64,000 nt of DNA from Polytrichum commune (lineage: Eukaryota > Streptophyta > Polytrichopsida > Polytrichales > Polytrichaceae): NCBI GenBank assembly GCA_950295325.1, contig OX485805.1:26459501-26523500 (forward strand), in the 5' to 3' direction. The notes beneath the pieces are model-generated. The model saw only the letters and a list, made by a program, of their open reading frames with translations. It was not told the DNA's origin and ran no database searches. The translations under genes and the position numbers were made by a program. Below, piece after piece: positions 1 through 11,160 of this stretch. Every line of letters begins with the position of its first letter. Position 1 is the stretch's first letter.

Positions 1-322
1 TGGAATTTGGAAATAGGGGAAAGTCCTCCAATCCCAATGAGACCCAAATTGACAGTTCTTGAAGATTATGGCAATTTCGAAGATCAATTGTTGTGGAATG
101 GGATATCTCTGTCAAGTGAAGCACTCGCAGGGATGTCAATGGTTTGTAATCTACAACTTTGGCACGACAAGGATCCCATCTCATCCAGACGAGCTTATCT
201 CGAGTCTCCAACCCTTGAAGATGTTCCAAGCTTGGACACTCGAGCAACTCCAGGCTGCGTAATTGTTCAAGGCCATCTAGGTCCAAGCTTTGCAATCCAT
301 TGCAATGGTCCACCTTCAGTAA
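1..322 (-). pseudogene. 5'-truncated NLR leucine-rich-repeat fragment, inverted relative to the intact NLR
   Basis: Read on the minus strand, this stretch is open throughout and matches the LRR exon of the NLR gene at about 13835-14155 almost base for base. Shared peptides include ETRDKLVWMRWDPCRAKVV and NCHNLQELSIWVS. It runs off the left edge, so the 3' end is not visible. On the N-terminal side the match stops near position 322, and the sequence that follows is a dispersed repeat also found at 4469, not TIR, NB-ARC or early LRR sequence. I therefore read it as the truncated end of a paralogous NLR lying mostly outside the window. It could still be an exon whose upstream parts were moved away by insertions. 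Homology is directly visible; pseudogene status is inference. Confidence 0.8.
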
Positions 323-348
323 ACCAAAAATTCATGTATTGTTGTTGA

Positions 349-598
349 GCGCATTGTTGCACTTGAAATTGGTGGCACTAGTGATATCATAGCGTAAAGA
401 AATTTAGCATCACCTTCACTATTTCCCACCCCTCACTATTAGCCCACCTTCACTACTTGGGACATTTAGTGTAGACCAAAACCTTCAAATATTTACTAAG
501 ATAAGTGGGTATAACTAAACTATCCTCGTAAATGGACACCTATGTTTGAGTGACATGTGGTAATGTGTGGATCTAAGAATGGATATAAAAAAGCATGT
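349..598. repeat. Dispersed repeat R1, copy 1
   Basis: Nearly the same sequence recurs at 4469-4717, including the shared run GGTGGCACTAGT and the phrase TTTAGTGTAGACCAAAACC. It begins right where the truncated LRR fragment ends, so its insertion or a rearrangement at its edge probably caused the truncation. Its right part grades into the longer dispersed family A (see 520-1010). Confidence 0.7.
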
Positions 599-1010
599 GT
601 CTCAACAAAATTGGAGTGTGCTCAAAAGTTGTTAACCATTCTTAGTTCAATAAAGAACAGAAGTGGAAAGATCCATATGATCATCTAATCCTCACTTGAC
701 AATGAATAAGATGTTCACGCTCAGTATATCATGAGGATAATGGGTACACACAATTTGAATTTGCTTAATATCTCCCACTAGTTGCGTGTTTTCATCCCTC
801 CAAGAAGTGGGTGCAAAAGAGAAAAGTGTGTGTGCTTAAGACCCGCTCCCCAAAATGACTTAAGCGTGTAACAAAATACGAGCTCGAGAAAGATCTAGTC
901 ATAGAGGAAGGACGCATGAAGCTCCAGTGGAGATGGATGATAATTGCTCCATAGTTATATCCACAAACGCATCCATCCATTGCTGGGCTCATTCTGTTGG
1001 GATCGGCCGT
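520..1010. repeat. Dispersed repeat family A copy
   Basis: Family A is marked by phrases such as ATCTAAGAATGGA, CATTCTAGACGCAA (other copies), AGAAGTGGGTGCA and TTAAGACCCGCT in fixed order. Related copies lie at 15590-15900, 16375-16690, 52380-52660, 54835-55210 and 56385-56810, with shorter pieces at 20150-20260, 34120-34210 and 57025-57115. No coding capacity is seen; it looks like a non-autonomous or decayed element. Class unknown. Confidence 0.6.
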
Positions 1011-1022
1011 GAAGTGTAGGAG

Positions 1023-1275
1023 CATTGAGTTTGAGGAATAACCGGTTGGAGTTGAAGACTGTGGGAAAATGACCCATCATTTTATGAGGAACTTATAGAA
1101 TATGCCTGAAATTAACAATATAGGAAAACCGGAGGATGTCAACATGTAACCGGTTGGGCTTACAAACACTAAGGATCTCAACCGATTATGAATGCCCAAA
1201 AATCTCTGGTCCACTCCAACCCCGTGAATTTCCACATTCGAACGTAGCATCCTCTCGTCTGGCATCCGACATGAA
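1023..1275 (+). repeat. AACCGGTT-rich 220-bp repeat, single copy
   Basis: This copy has two AACCGGTT palindromes in the expected order and aligns along its length with the tandem units at 50180-51240 and the single copies at 55255-55490 and 58402-58624. The left end lacks the GGGGAGAACC start seen in other copies, so it is slightly truncated. Confidence 0.75.
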
Positions 1276-1811
1276 ACCACTTTGTGGCTGATTTATCTCA
1301 ATTAAAATGACATATTTGCATAGACATAGACATAGACATATTTGCCCAATTTTATGTAAATGTTTTTACAGTCTGCCTCAACCAATTTTTTGAAATTAAT
1401 TAATTATTTGGAATTTTTTTGCCCAACTTGCTATCAACCTACGGTATACCTTTTCTCTATCCATTGTAGAAATTTTACCTTCCCTAAGTTTGTGGTTCAT
1501 TCATCTCAATGACTTGGCCTCTAAAAGATGTAAGATCTTTGAAATTAAATATAATGTCAAATAGACCAACCCACCCTACAATATAAAAAATTTAATTAAA
1601 GAAGGAAAAAAAAAACAACTCCCTCAACCAACTGTCCATTCCAATCCATCCCTGTGAAGCTTGCAAGCAATACGAGAGGGAAGTGTTGTGTGCGACATCC
1701 ATCCAACATAAAATCCTTCATCCCTTACACGTTTGTGTTTGATTCATCTCAAATGACTTTGCCTTGACAAATTCAAGATCGTTGAACCTAATTCTAATGT
1801 CAAAATGAACC

Positions 1812-3832
1812 CTTGTTTTTTATGCTTTTATAATGCTTACTAGAAACAATAATTGAGACCCTATCTTTTATCAAATTGTGTTTTCTAGTGGAATGCCGGT
1901 TACCCCCCCCCCCCCCCCGTCCCATGTGGTCATGTACTTGAGATTGTTTCTAGATTTATTTGCAGATTGTTGAAATTGAAGGTTACATGTTGCAAAAGGA
2001 GGGATTGATGTATGGATCCCCATATCTGATATGGGGATTGACATTATGGATTGTTGTGATATGCTTATGTAATATGCTCATTGTTGCAACAAAAAGCCAT
2101 GACAAGCGGAACATGTATGTAAAGCCATGGCAAGTGGAAGATGTATGTAAAGCTTGATAGTTTTTTGAGATTATGGTGTGATTTGCTTGATGTACTTTGG
2201 TGCTTTGAAATGAAATAGCTACCTAGTGAAATTCCTGCTACCCTGGAGGGTTGATTTGGACAGGATTCCTTCTAGTGTGGCGTGAAGTTAGTAACCATGT
2301 TTCTTCTTCTAGTGCTTTGAAAATCATGTAGCTTCATTGCCCTAATGAGGGGTGGGGGAGGAACTTTGCATTTCTAATGAGCAATTTATTTTTCATTATA
2401 TCATGGTTATTTTCCTTTCATAGAATTATTCTTCCAATAAATTGTGTCTTCTTGCAAAGAGCCCAACAAGATGACTCAATTAGATGTTCTTTTTAACATT
2501 GTTGACCTCCACATTACATTAAGTAGTAATGCTAGCAAGTTACCCTTTGAGTACCCGTAAAATTACCTCAACAAGAGGGAAAAACTTGCAAAGCAAGGGT
2601 GAATGAATTGACAATAAATCAAAAATAATAACTTCAAAAAGGTATCAAAGACGTTTCCAATGTGGGTGTCGGGACACTTTTCCAAAAAATGCAAATACCT
2701 TTTATGACCTCACCAACTTTCCCGTTCCTTTATAGATATTTAGATTTGTTTAAATCATAATTTAGCCTAGATTAGAACCTTTACCACTACTTGGCATTAG
2801 TTTTGTCCTAGAAACCAACATAAATAATTATAATCATTGAAAATAACTACTCAAATAAATTAAAAATAGCCAAAGTAAAACTCAAAGGTAGTGCTTGCTA
2901 CCTTTGCTTTTGAAATAACATTAATCCAGCACACGCCAATTTGATGCTCTTTTGAGAAGGTCATTCCGAGCTTGTTAATTAATGGTATGCATATTCACCA
3001 CAAAAAAATTATGAAAGAATAAAAAGGAAGTGTATTATAGGCGTCAAAAGATATATAATAAAATAACTATAAACATTAATAAACATCAATAAATTTATGC
3101 ATGACTATATTTTATTTTATATAATTTAAACATAAAATCATATAATTGTAACAATTTCATGCTTTATTATGAACTTATTATAAGTTGTGAGGGTCTTTAA
3201 GGATCCATTTATCTCAAATCTTTCCCATTCAAACCTCCTGGCATGATGAATTCATCTAACAACCATACGGGTCTCTTCATTTACAAGTTCCTAGAAATAG
3301 CAAACATACCTAATATCTTTCATGTCTTATTAACGAAGATGGTATATATATATATATGAGCAAAGAAAACAACATGGTAATTGAACTCCTCAATCCCCAA
3401 CGGAACTTGGGTGGTGCACTTAGTTCACATTTTCATGACTACATGTATGCAACCAACAATTAAATGTAGCCTAATTGTTTTGCTTTCAATGTTTATGAAG
3501 AGGGCTATACTTGTTTCATTTCTCAAGATGGGTTGTTTTAAGTGACCCACTCTTTATTGGAAATATGGCAAAGTCGAATATACCCAGGGGGTGGCTTCTT
3601 CATGGGAAACTTAAATGACGTGCTTGGGTCATTATGAAATCAAACCCCCTATATACAAGAAGTTTATAAAGGAAAACATATGTATACGTACTAACAACAA
3701 GCTAAAAAGTGGACTCATGTATTTATACTAAGCTTTTCAATTTCATGTGATAAATGCCTCCACTACATATACAAAGTGTACATCATGACTCAAGTAATCC
3801 TTTATTTATATACAAAATCCATTTTCACTTTT
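1812..3832. repeat. Large imperfect tandem duplication, copy 1
   Basis: This region is colinear with 5773-7206: the same order of phrases runs from TTGTTTTTTATGCTTTTATA to the end near TTTCACTT. Copy 1 is longer because about 480 bp (roughly 2515-3000) has no counterpart in copy 2. It contains a C homopolymer (about 1905-1918) and a short TA microsatellite near 3345. The 3380-3830 part belongs to a dispersed family also seen, in opposite orientation, at 22430-22895 and 34860-36490. No gene is visible. Confidence 0.7.
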
Positions 3833-4468
3833 CAAAGAGAAAGTCGTTGAATGTTCTTCATCCATAACATGTAAGTCAATGATTGTACCAAACAAACAAA
3901 GATAAGAGCACACATAGTAAGTGTGATTTTCCATGTAGGCCGCTTGCCCACCGCATTCTAGTGTGAATAAGGACAAACACGCCCAAATGTAGATGCCAAC
4001 AATATATCCTTTTGGATTGGTAGTGGTGAGATTATATTAGGTTTACCTGGAGAGAAACTTGAAGGAAACACACTTGAGTGTCAACCAAGCTTGTATGGGC
4101 CCCATGGGTTGCAAGATAAGAGCTCGGAGTGGGAGTGGCTTGCGGCTATGTCATGGTGTTGGCTTTTGGCCACTTCGAGGTTTGTTACCAAGTGCTCTTA
4201 TTGACCAAGCAAAACCTTAACGTAACAGTGAAGGCACCGGTTGCGGCTCTCCCCAATAATCACCCCTACAATACTCAAGTCTTTCACGCTATATAGTTCT
4301 TCATTACGGTACTCTCCAACAAGATCCGTATTGAGCAACAATCACCAAGACTAGTGTAGTGCGTTCTAATTCATTACTCCCATGTGCCGTGAATTCTTCC
4401 AATTCACAATCACCATATGCCAAAATAGAGATGCTAAATAAATTCGAAATATTGTGGTTGTTTTTGAG

Positions 4469-4717
4469 GACATTGTTGTACTTGAAATTGGTGGCACTAG
4501 TCATATCATAGCGCAAAAAAAATTAGTATCACCTTCACTATTTCCACCCCTCACTATTAGCCCACCTTCACTAGTTGGGATTTTTAGTGTAGACCAAAAC
4601 CTTCAAATGTTTACTAAGATAAGTGGGCATAACTGAGTTGTCCTCGTAAATGGGCACCTATGTTTGAGTTACATGTGGTGATGTGTGGATCTAAGAACGA
4701 ACATAAAAAATACATGT
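4469..4717. repeat. Dispersed repeat R1, copy 2
   Basis: Second copy of the repeat at 349-598, in the same orientation. No coding potential. The flanks 3840-4460 and 4720-5770 show no gene that I can support. Confidence 0.7.
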
Positions 4718-5772
4718 TTTATTTTATTTTATTGTTATTTTTTATCCTTTCCTTTCCACATTTTATGCCACATTTTGGTGGGAGGAATGCATTCCATGGA
4801 CTCGACCAAATGACCAGATTGAGTTCAACCATAATTATGTAAAATAAAATGTTGGAGAGAATGTGGCATGGGCTAAAAGTGCCAGTTCTTGGTAGCAAAC
4901 CATGGACAATTCACATGCAAGAACTAGCACAAGTCTTTCTACAAATTTCTGAAGATTGAAGTGGCAACTAAGAGATACCAGATGAAGGGAGAGAGAGAAT
5001 GTTTATCAAGATTGCATAACTTATGTGTGCTTTTAAATCACACAAGAATCGGAGTCTACCAATCTCACTTTCAATTGGCTTCGAACTAACATATTGAGCG
5101 ACTCTAACCCCTACTATTTGTTACTGCAGTATGTGTGTGGCACAATTTGTCCAAGCACGATAAAGCCATAATATGTGGTCTACATTGCTCGTCGTTGATG
5201 CATGTGCAGACAACTTTCTTGGCTTCCTACACACATCGTTAATAAATAGACACTTTCAAATATGTGCAAGAACTTGGACTTTTTAGTCATCTCACAACAT
5301 ATATCAACATATGGAATCGGAAATCAAGATGATTGGCATACACATGTATGAGTTTGCTACACATACCACAAACACATTTGTTATTCATTTCTCTAGGTCC
5401 CTTGTGATCTGATCCAAGCACTATATTCACCTCTTGCTATCCTAAACCCAAATTGGACTAAAAAGAGGAAACTCTACGTAGCAAGCTCCAGGAACACCCA
5501 TAGTTTAGTTGAAGACTTGATCCGGTCATAATGTCACGAAGAACGGTAATAAAGGTTTTATAACACAGACCATGTTCGGGTCTTGTGCCAATCGATCCTA
5601 ATTTGTGGAACGTGGAGGATGTATCTAGACCCTCTTCCATCTTGTTTGCCCAAGGTTTATCCGAGTTGGGCATAGAAGCACATCATGTACTCACGCAAAC
5701 CGTTCACTTCACAGAGATTCCATGTGTTTAATAACTATTTGGGAATATATCTACTATATTCTCAAAATTAAC

Positions 5773-7206
5773 AATTGTTTTTTATGCTTTTATAATGTTT
5801 ACTACAAACAATAATCCAGACACTATCTATTATCAAATTGTGTTTCTAGTGGAATGCCAATTACTCGCTCCCTCCTCCCCTCCCCTCCCTTGTGGTGATG
5901 TACTTGAGATTGTTTCTAGATTTATTTGCGAATTGTTGAAAATGAAGGTTACATGTTGCAAAAGAAGGGATTGATGTTAGGATGTGCCACTTTGGGAATT
6001 GATATTATCGATTATCATGATATGCTCGTGTGATATGCTTATTGTTGCAACAAATAGCCATGACAAGTGGAAGATGTATGCAAAGTTTTTAAAGATTTTG
6101 GCGTGATCTGCTTCATAAACTTTGGTGCTTTGGAATGAAATAAGTACGTAGTGGGGTGAAGTTGGTAACCTTTTTTTTTTTAGTGCTTTGAAAATCATGC
6201 AGATTCATTGGTTGAAGGAGGGGTGGGGGAGGAACTCGGCTTTTATAATAAGAATTTTATTTTTCAATATTTTATGGTTACTTGCCTTTCAAATATTTTA
6301 TTCTTCCAATGAATTTTGTCTTCTTGCAAAGAGCGCAACAAGATAAGTCTAATTAAATTATCTCTTAACATGGTTGACCTCCATATTCATCATAAAGGCT
6401 AATGAAGGAGTAAAGAGGAAATCTATTATGCAAGGGTCACAAGATATAATAAATGTTTATGAACATCAATAAAACTATGCCTAGTTACATTTTATTATAC
6501 ATTATTTTTACTTGAGATAAATTTATTGCAACAATTTTATGCTTAAATATGAATTTATTATACTTTGTGAGAGCCTTTAAAGATCCATTTATCTCAAGAT
6601 TTTCCCATTCAAACCTACTAGGATGATGACTTTATCTAACAACCATACAAGTCTCTTCAATTTTAAGTTCCTCGGATAAGCAAACATACCTTAATACCTT
6701 TCATGTCTTATTAAAGAAGATATATACACATGTATATGGGCAAAGAAAACGGCATGACAATTGAACTCCTAATTCCCCAGCAAAACTCGGGTGGTGCACT
6801 TAGTGTATATTTTCATGACTACACGCGTGCAACCAACAATTAAATGTAGCCTATTATTTTGCTTTTGGTGTTTATGAAGAGGGCTATACTTAAGTAATTT
6901 CTCAAGATGGGTTGTTTGATGTGACCCACTCTTTATTGGAAACATGGCAGAGTCCAATATACTTGGGGGATGAACTCTTCTTGGGAAACTTAAATGATGT
7001 GTGTGGGCCACTATGAAATTAACCCCCCTGATCTATGAGAAATATATAGAGGAAAACATATGTATACGTACTAACCGCATGTTTAGAATGAACTCATGTA
7101 TTTATATTAAATGTTCCTTTTTTATGTGAGAAATGCGTCCACTACATACATACACTATACATCATGACTTGAATGATCCTTTATTACATACAAAATCCAC
7201 TTTCAC
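5773..7206. repeat. Large imperfect tandem duplication, copy 2
   Basis: Colinear with 1812-3832 in the same orientation but without the roughly 480-bp segment found there. The part around 5930-6150 also resembles 10700-10930, just upstream of the NLR gene, so this sequence is repeated at least three times in the first 11 kb. Confidence 0.7.
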
Positions 7207-7609
7207 TTCATACACTAATGCCTCGAATAATACCCCTTCATACACTCACATTAGTTTGTACGTGGTATGAAGAGTCCATCCCTTGGGCCAATATATTGGC
7301 TCTTAGTTATTGGAACTTTTTTTTTTAATTTTAAAATTTCACAATTTTGGGGGCAAAGAACATGTAACAACCAACTAATTCAAACAAACCTCTCTCCAAA
7401 CAAGAATGTTTGCACAAACCAACTCTTGAAAACCCTAACATGGAGATTAAGCTTAGCAATTCCAAGTGGAGATGGATGATAATTGCTCCAGACTTTCATC
7501 CACAAACGCATCCATCCATCGGTGGACCAAGTCTGTCGGGATCGGCCGTGAAGTGTAGAGCAGTGTCGCCAAGTTTTTGAACTGCTGCATTTGTGGCGGC
7601 GTCGTGGTC

Positions 7610-7894
7610 AGTATTGTCTTGCAGATTGCTTCTCTGGATGCAGCCGTAGTGTTGTGAAACTCCTCCCGTTGCTAAAGAATCTTCCCTCGTTCGTTTCAGT
7701 TATGTGTCGAGGGAGAACGATCTAGTCTAACGAGCTCTGTTGATCACTTTGCAGTTTTGTGTTGCGGATTGCTTCATTGGATGCAGCTGTAGTGTTCTCG
7801 AACTCGTTCCGCTGCTTAAGAATCTTTCAACATTCATTCTGGCGGGCTGCCTAGCGAGAACGATCCAGTCCACGAGCTCTTTTGATCACTCTGT
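7610..7894 (+). repeat. Two-copy 143-bp tandem duplication in GC-richer DNA
   Basis: Two diverged units follow each other (about 7610-7752 and 7753-7894). Both carry GATTGCTTC, GGATGCAGC, GTAGTGTT, AAGAATCTT and a closing GATCACT. The region is richer in G+C than its surroundings and is followed by a GA-rich tract (7922-7951) and a CAGTACAGTA run near 8080. It could be the promoter or 5' leader of a gene beginning at 8368, but no start site can be proven. Confidence 0.6.
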
Positions 7895-8367
7895 TTTTCG
7901 TACAGCTTGGGTGGAAGGATCTGGAGAGAGAGCGAGAGCGAGAGAGAGAATTTTGCACATGTTGGAGTAGCCTCTCCCGTAGTGAAGAATTTAGTTACTC
8001 AGATTTTTATAGAGAGGATTGTGTCGCGGTGTAGGAGCTGTCGAGTGTGTTTTATAGAGACAGAGGAGAGACTGTACAGTACAGTACAGTAATTGTGAGA
8101 CTATTGAGGCTCCAAAGGTGTTGTCAAATTTGCACATGTTGCAATAGCCTCTGGAGTTTGCCCCGGTGCTCACTTGCTTAACAAGAGAGGAATGCGAGGC
8201 GCTTGAAGTCGGACGCAAGTGATTTTTAATATATTTTATTCTTGCAAGATATCTTATATGGCTTGCAACTAGTAGAGAGGCTCGGCGGTCCAAGGGCTAA
8301 CGGTCTCCTGGTGCTGCTTCAACCAAGCAACATTCTGACAAAATTTGAGTTGAGCTAAAGAGGAAAG

Positions 8368-8477
8368 ATGAGTGCCGACGTGATCAACATGCAGCAGAGG
8401 CGAACTTTAGCCTCTAGAGACGTGGCGGAGTTCTCAGAATCTATCTTAGTTGGAGGCGAACAGGTTGAGGAAGAGAG
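8368..8477 (+). CDS. Candidate first coding exon (partial gene, unknown product)
   Basis: An ATG in a purine-rich context opens a 36-codon frame rich in charged residues (for example RRTLASRDVAEF and GGEQVEEER) that ends at a plausible splice donor, AG|GTGACC. I do not recognise a domain. The last residues (GEQVEEER) recur downstream as GEEVEES before another possible donor near 8748, and again near 10430, so the exon end has been duplicated. It could be a 5' exon of a decayed NLR-type gene or of the gene at 11161, or simply a chance frame. No matching acceptor could be assigned. Confidence 0.3.
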
Positions 8478-9090
8478 GTGACCAAGATTGGAATTCTGGG
8501 ACGTGCAGGTACTTCTGTAGCAATTTCATTACTCAAAAGTTGATGCACCTCAAATTGATGTGTTCTGGAAAATTGGGTATTAGATTCCAGTTGCACATAA
8601 TGAGATTTTGAGTTTTCTTCATTTAGGGATGTGATCAGGAAATTGGATTCGTGGAACATACAAGTTGATGCATCTGTTGAGTTCTGTGCAGATGAAGTGG
8701 TGGAGTTGGACCTTGAAATTATAGTTGCGGGTGAAGAAGTTGAGGAATCGAGGTATATATGAGAAGATTAGAATTGTGAGCCATCTTCTTTGTCAATTTT
8801 TTACTGCTCACAAGTTGATGCATCTGATGAGGTTTGCTCTGAAAACTTTGGAATAAGATCGCGGTTGCAGGCTGTGTTTCACTTAGAAGATCAAATTTTT
8901 TGGGACATCAGAAAATTGGGGTTCGGGAACGTTGGCCATGGCTTGGCTATGGCTAGAAAACTTCACTAGCTTCAGATTCGTGTGCACACTGTGATTGTTA
9001 ATCATCCTTCCTTAACTCAAATCCACCCATCTTCTGGACATTCAAAGGATTGCAAAACATACCCGCTCCGTTCTGTAAATCCAAAGAGTA
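8455..9090 (+). repeat. Low-copy NLR-flanking module, copy 1 (with internal 275-bp duplication)
   Basis: This block recurs at 10133-10650 (close match to its left two thirds) and, for its right part, at 16840-17060. Inside it, two subunits about 275 bp apart share GTTGAGGAA, AGTTGATGCA, a TCTGGAAAA-like run and GATTTTTTGGGA-like runs. Three copies of TTGATGCA(T/C)CT occur per module. Some reading frames look codon-like (for example ADEAVELDLEII) but are short and interrupted. Confidence 0.65.
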
Positions 9091-9639
9091 TGCTAAGACA
9101 GTGCCAGCTTAGAAGATTCTTGTGACTGTGCCCGTGTGTTGAGTTTCTTCCCCCACGCATTCTTGTTGATTTCAACCGGTTCTAGTTTTTCTATTGTACG
9201 TGCATTCGAATGCCTTAGGATTATAAAATTACAAGAGATTGCACTAAAATCTCATATTTCGGGAATTGCGACAATTTTTTGAGGAAGGCAGCGTGGAGAA
9301 GACTAAAAAGATGAGTTAGACGGATTGGTTGAGGAACCTTTCATGGTTGGACAGCTCGAATTTCTGAGCATCACGGCAGCTGCGCAACATTTGTGATCGC
9401 GGGAAAACACGAGTAGCTTTAGGTTGTGTAGCATCGGCTGGTGACAAAGTGGAACCAAATGTTGCACTGTAAATTTTAGTGATCAATAGTTTCAAGTCTG
9501 GCCTACTTCGTTGGATCTCCTTCCAACAATTCTGCTTGTCTAGGTCTTGGCAATGGCAGCTGGCGCTGAAACGGGTTTGGGAAGCTTCCTTTCCACTCAC
9601 AGCCTGATTCAATCACATGTTCCTACATCCAGTGATTTT

Positions 9640-9990
9640 CAGGAAATAAGTATTCGCGCACCGGAGCTCGTAAATTCTTGTAACCTACTAGAGCTTCTTT
9701 ATGCCCATAATTTCAGTATCTGAGGACTAAGAACATTCTGATTTGCCTTGTAGATGTAAAGAATTAAATGACCTGCATGCAACCATTTCCTCAGACAAAA
9801 CAACCCCCTCTTACCTCCTTGAAGGTAAACATTCCCGAGTCCCCCTCTATCAGCACTACATCATTCATGCCTGCTGATATCAGTGGTATTGACTATGTAC
9901 ACACACACCTGCAACCTCAGGGACATGTTAAGATTTGTCAGCACAAAAGCAGTGGGCTATGTGCCAAGATCGCTGATGGTCAGTAACAAA
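9640..9990 (+). pseudogene. Possible protein-kinase remnant (catalytic-loop region, degenerate)
   Basis: Between 9885 and 9984 the frame reads GIDYVHTHLQPQGHVKICQ followed by HKSSGLCAKIADG. This resembles receptor-like kinase subdomains VI-VII, where families usually have a LDYIH segment, HRDIKSSNILL and AKIADFG. Here the HRD triad is absent and the DFG is cut to DG before a possible donor GTCAGT. Short exon-like frames upstream (9650-9720 and 9753-9828) might be earlier kinase exons but are not recognisable on their own. Mosses are known to have kinase-NBS-LRR receptors, so a kinase piece beside an NLR fits, but this is inference from a weak match. Confidence 0.35.
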
Positions 9991-10132
9991 GTAACCTACT
10001 GCGCACTTACGAGATACTAACATGCTCCAGTAATCTAAATTTTCGTACAGCTTTTAGAAATGTTGGTACAATGAAGTTGCCACAATTCGCTTAGTATTGA
10101 GGATTGTTAAACTTACTTGCTGGAAGTCTCAG

Positions 10133-10650
10133 CTGCAGTCTGAAGATGAAGGTTGAGGAAGAGAGGTGACCAAAGATTGGAATTCTGGGACATCCAGGTA
10201 CTTCTGTAGGAATTCCATTACTCACAAATGGATGCACCTCAAATTGATGTGTTCTGGAAAATGGGGTATTAGATTCCAGTTGCACATAATAAGATTTTGA
10301 GTTTTCTTCATTTAGGGATGTGATCAGGAAATTGGATTCATGGAACATGCAAGTTGATGCATCTGTTGAATCCTGTGCAGATGAAGCGGTGGAGTTGGAC
10401 CTTGAAATTATAGTTGCGGACGAAGAAGTTGAGGGATTGACGTATATATGAGAAGATCAGAATTGTGACCCATCTTCTTCGTCAGTATTTCTTGCTCACA
10501 AGTTGATGCATCGACTGAGGTTTGCTCTGAAAACTTTGGAATTAGATTGCGGTTGCACTTAAAATATTCGATTTTTTGGTCACCTTCTTTTCGGGACATG
10601 AGTAAGTTGGGGTTGGGGTTGGGGTTGTGAGGAATTTCATTACTCACAAA
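10133..10650 (+). repeat. Low-copy NLR-flanking module, copy 2
   Basis: Close copy of 8455-8980 in the same orientation, 1.68 kb downstream. The start ATG region of copy 1 is not present here; similarity begins with GTTGAGGAAGAGAGGTGACC. The tail (10660-10930) continues into the sequence shared with 1960-2220 and 5930-6150. Confidence 0.7.
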
Positions 10651-11160
10651 TTGATGCACCTCAAATGTGTTATGGAAATTTGGAAATTGTGTCCTTGTGC
10701 TTGAGACCGCTGAGAATGAAGGGTATACGTTGCAAAAGGACGGATGGTATCTGGATGTGCCATTCTGGGAATTGATGCTCTTCATTGTTGTGATATGCAT
10801 GTTGCTGCACCAGAAAGCCAGGTCATGTGGAAGGTTGGTGGAAAGCTTGATAGTTTTTTGAGATTATGGTGTGCGCTGTGATCTGCTTGATGTACTTTGG
10901 AGTGAAGTAGTTGCCTGGCGGCGTGAGGTGGGTAACCAGATTCCTTCTTCTAGTGCTTTCGAGAATCATGCAGCTTCACTGTCCTAATTCCAAAAACATG
11001 GAGGACATTATTAGCTTTACCATGTGCTCAAGCAATTGTGTCATCCAAGATTTTATCACGCTTAGAGGGAAAGTATGAGCCGTGAGTTGCATGGAAGCAC
11101 AACATAAATGATATGTTGTCTTGCACCAATCAGGTCAAGGTGGTCATCCAACAAGAGATC

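Noticed and set aside
1904-1918. C homopolymer, and the G homopolymer near 56560, as structured or regulatory elements
   Set aside because: Simple runs prone to slippage or sequencing error; no flanking structure supports a function.
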